Shown piece by piece: positions 6,287-6,861 of a stretch of DNA of 6,861 nucleotides; position 1 is the first letter of the stretch, and every line of letters begins with the position of its first letter. Below the pieces are notes generated by a model. It made no database searches, was not told the origin of the DNA, and saw nothing but the letters and a program-made list of their open reading frames with translations. Location of the stretch: assembly GCA_003566335.1 (NCBI GenBank), contig PXDR01000224.1, positions 1-6,861 of the forward strand, in the 5' to 3' direction. The position numbers and the translations under genes are program-made. Source of the DNA: Cyanobacteria bacterium T3Sed10_344R1. Its GTDB lineage: Bacteria > Cyanobacteriota > Cyanobacteriia > Phormidesmidales > Phormidesmidaceae.

Positions 6287-6861
6287 TGGTCTAACCTCTG
6301 AGCCATCACCGCTTGAATCGCCGCCACCACCGCCGCCATCGGCTGCCCCCCATCAATTGCCACAAACCGCTGGGGCTGGGCTTGAGCTTGGGCCAAAAAG
6401 CCAGACCGCACCTGCTGATGAAATGCGATCGCAGCCGCCTCCATCCGATTGGTGTCGCCTCTGGATTGGGCTCGCTCCAGCCCAACCGCTACCGCCACAT
6501 CCAGCCACAGCACCAGATCTGGCGATAAGCCAGCCGTAGCGATTTGGTTGAGCTGGTCAATCAGGGCCAAGTCCCCGCCCCGACCATACCCTTGATACGC
6601 CACCGTTGAGGCCGTAAACCGATCGCACAACACCACATACCCCTGAGCCAACCAAGGCCGCAACCGCTGCCCCACATGCTGGGCTCGGTCAGCAGCATAG
6701 AGCAAAAGCTCAGCCCGATCATCCAACGGTTCTGTCTCTTGCCCTAACAACATCTGCCGCAGGTTAACCCCAAGCGCCGTGCCGCCAGGCTCACGGGTGC
6801 ATTGCACCCCGGCCCAGCCCAGCCGCTGCAAGCGATCATCCCGCCGCAGCCAATCGGCCAA
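6259..6861 (-). CDS. tmk: Thymidylate kinase (dTMP kinase), C-terminal part
   Basis: The frame enters from the right edge and ends at TAG (6261-6259), giving about 200 residues. The first visible codon is TTG read as Leu inside the protein, not a start. The missing piece is the N-terminal P-loop of roughly 15-25 residues. Visible signatures are TREPGGTALGVNLRQMLL (residues 22-39 of the fragment), the DRF-S substrate motif (DRFTASTVAYQGYGRG, 80-95), PDLVLWLDV (114-122) and the LID region RAQSRGDTNRMEAAAIAFH (130-148). The enzyme phosphorylates dTMP to dTDP in the cytoplasm, the committed step of dTTP supply for replication. The arginines in the LID suggest the bacterial (E. coli-like) class, where LID residues complement the P-loop, but that loop cannot be inspected. 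The usual D-R-x-E of the LID reads N-R-M-E. It overlaps holB by 28 bp, a linkage seen in many bacteria. Confidence 0.94.
   Translation of the reverse strand: MADWLRRDDRLQRLGWAGVQCTREPGGTALGVNLRQMLLGQETEPLDDRAELLLYAADRAQHVGQRLRPWLAQGYVVLCDRFTASTVAYQGYGRGGDLALIDQLNQIATAGLSPDLVLWLDVAVAVGLERAQSRGDTNRMEAAAIAFHQQVRSGFLAQAQAQPQRFVAIDGGQPMAAVVAAIQAVMAQRLDQWRQIPSQP
6295..6299 (-). promoter_or_regulatory. Ribosome binding site of holB inside the tmk coding region
   Basis: The minus strand reads AGAGG at 6299-6295, followed by 8 nt and then the GTG at 6286-6284. It is the only good Shine-Dalgarno match near the beginning of the holB frame, supports GTG over later start codons, and lies within the last codons of tmk, consistent with translational coupling. 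Confidence 0.6.

Larger units (their letters stand above)
419..6432. repeat. HIP1 octamers (GCGATCGC), nine dispersed copies
   Basis: Perfect GCGATCGC palindromes begin at 419, 671, 967, 1627, 3326, 4028, 4473, 5613 and 6425, about one per 760 bp. Chance expectation for a fixed octamer is near one per 65 kb at even base composition. HIP1 is a known, highly over-represented palindrome in many cyanobacterial genomes and here lies both inside and between genes. It supports the assignment to cyanobacteria and argues that the exporter cluster shares the host's sequence habits. Confidence 0.9.

Noticed and set aside
36..6539. Many plus-strand frames of 60-135 codons opposite the called genes
   Set aside because: All lie antisense to genes with clear family motifs, are rich in Arg, Pro, His and Gln, and are expected by-products of GC-rich coding sequence.

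Overview
The window reads as cyanobacterial chromosome. Nine perfect HIP1 octamers (GCGATCGC) lie in 6.86 kb, the base composition is GC-rich (judged by eye, not counted), and the longest transport genes match the cyanobacterial DevBCA exporter family. The genus cannot be fixed from this. A GC-rich filamentous or unicellular lineage without heterocysts is plausible but is an inference. All confidently called genes are on the minus strand, so transcription runs from the right edge to the left.

Right part (6861 to 5297): the 3' portion of tmk (thymidylate kinase, N-terminus beyond the window) overlaps by 28 bp a GTG-started holB (DNA polymerase III delta' subunit). This is a DNA replication and precursor-supply pair. 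About 20 bp after the holB stop lies a nested inverted repeat (5210-5275) that could be the terminator of tmk-holB, a leader structure of the next gene, or both.

Centre (5187 to 711): a four-gene exporter cluster in the order devB, devC, devC, devA. It encodes a membrane-fusion (adaptor) protein, two different FtsX/MacB-type permeases and one ABC ATPase. Together these should form an ATP-driven trans-envelope efflux pump that works with a TolC-like outer-membrane channel not encoded here. In Anabaena the related DevBCA exports heterocyst glycolipids; the substrate here is unknown. Two tandem, divergent permease genes sharing one adaptor and one ATPase are the most interesting feature and suggest a heterodimeric permease.

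Left part (710 to 1): a gene-poor stretch of 366 bp with two short tandem repeats and a T8 tract, then the start of a zinc-ribbon protein that resembles the N-terminus of cyanobacterial PP2C-type serine/threonine phosphatases and runs off the left edge. Three of the intergenic or gene-end segments carry a perfectly phased two-copy tandem repeat of 11 or 13 bp, each pair differing by a single C/T change. I found no tRNA, rRNA, CRISPR array, insertion sequence or clear novel multi-gene system.
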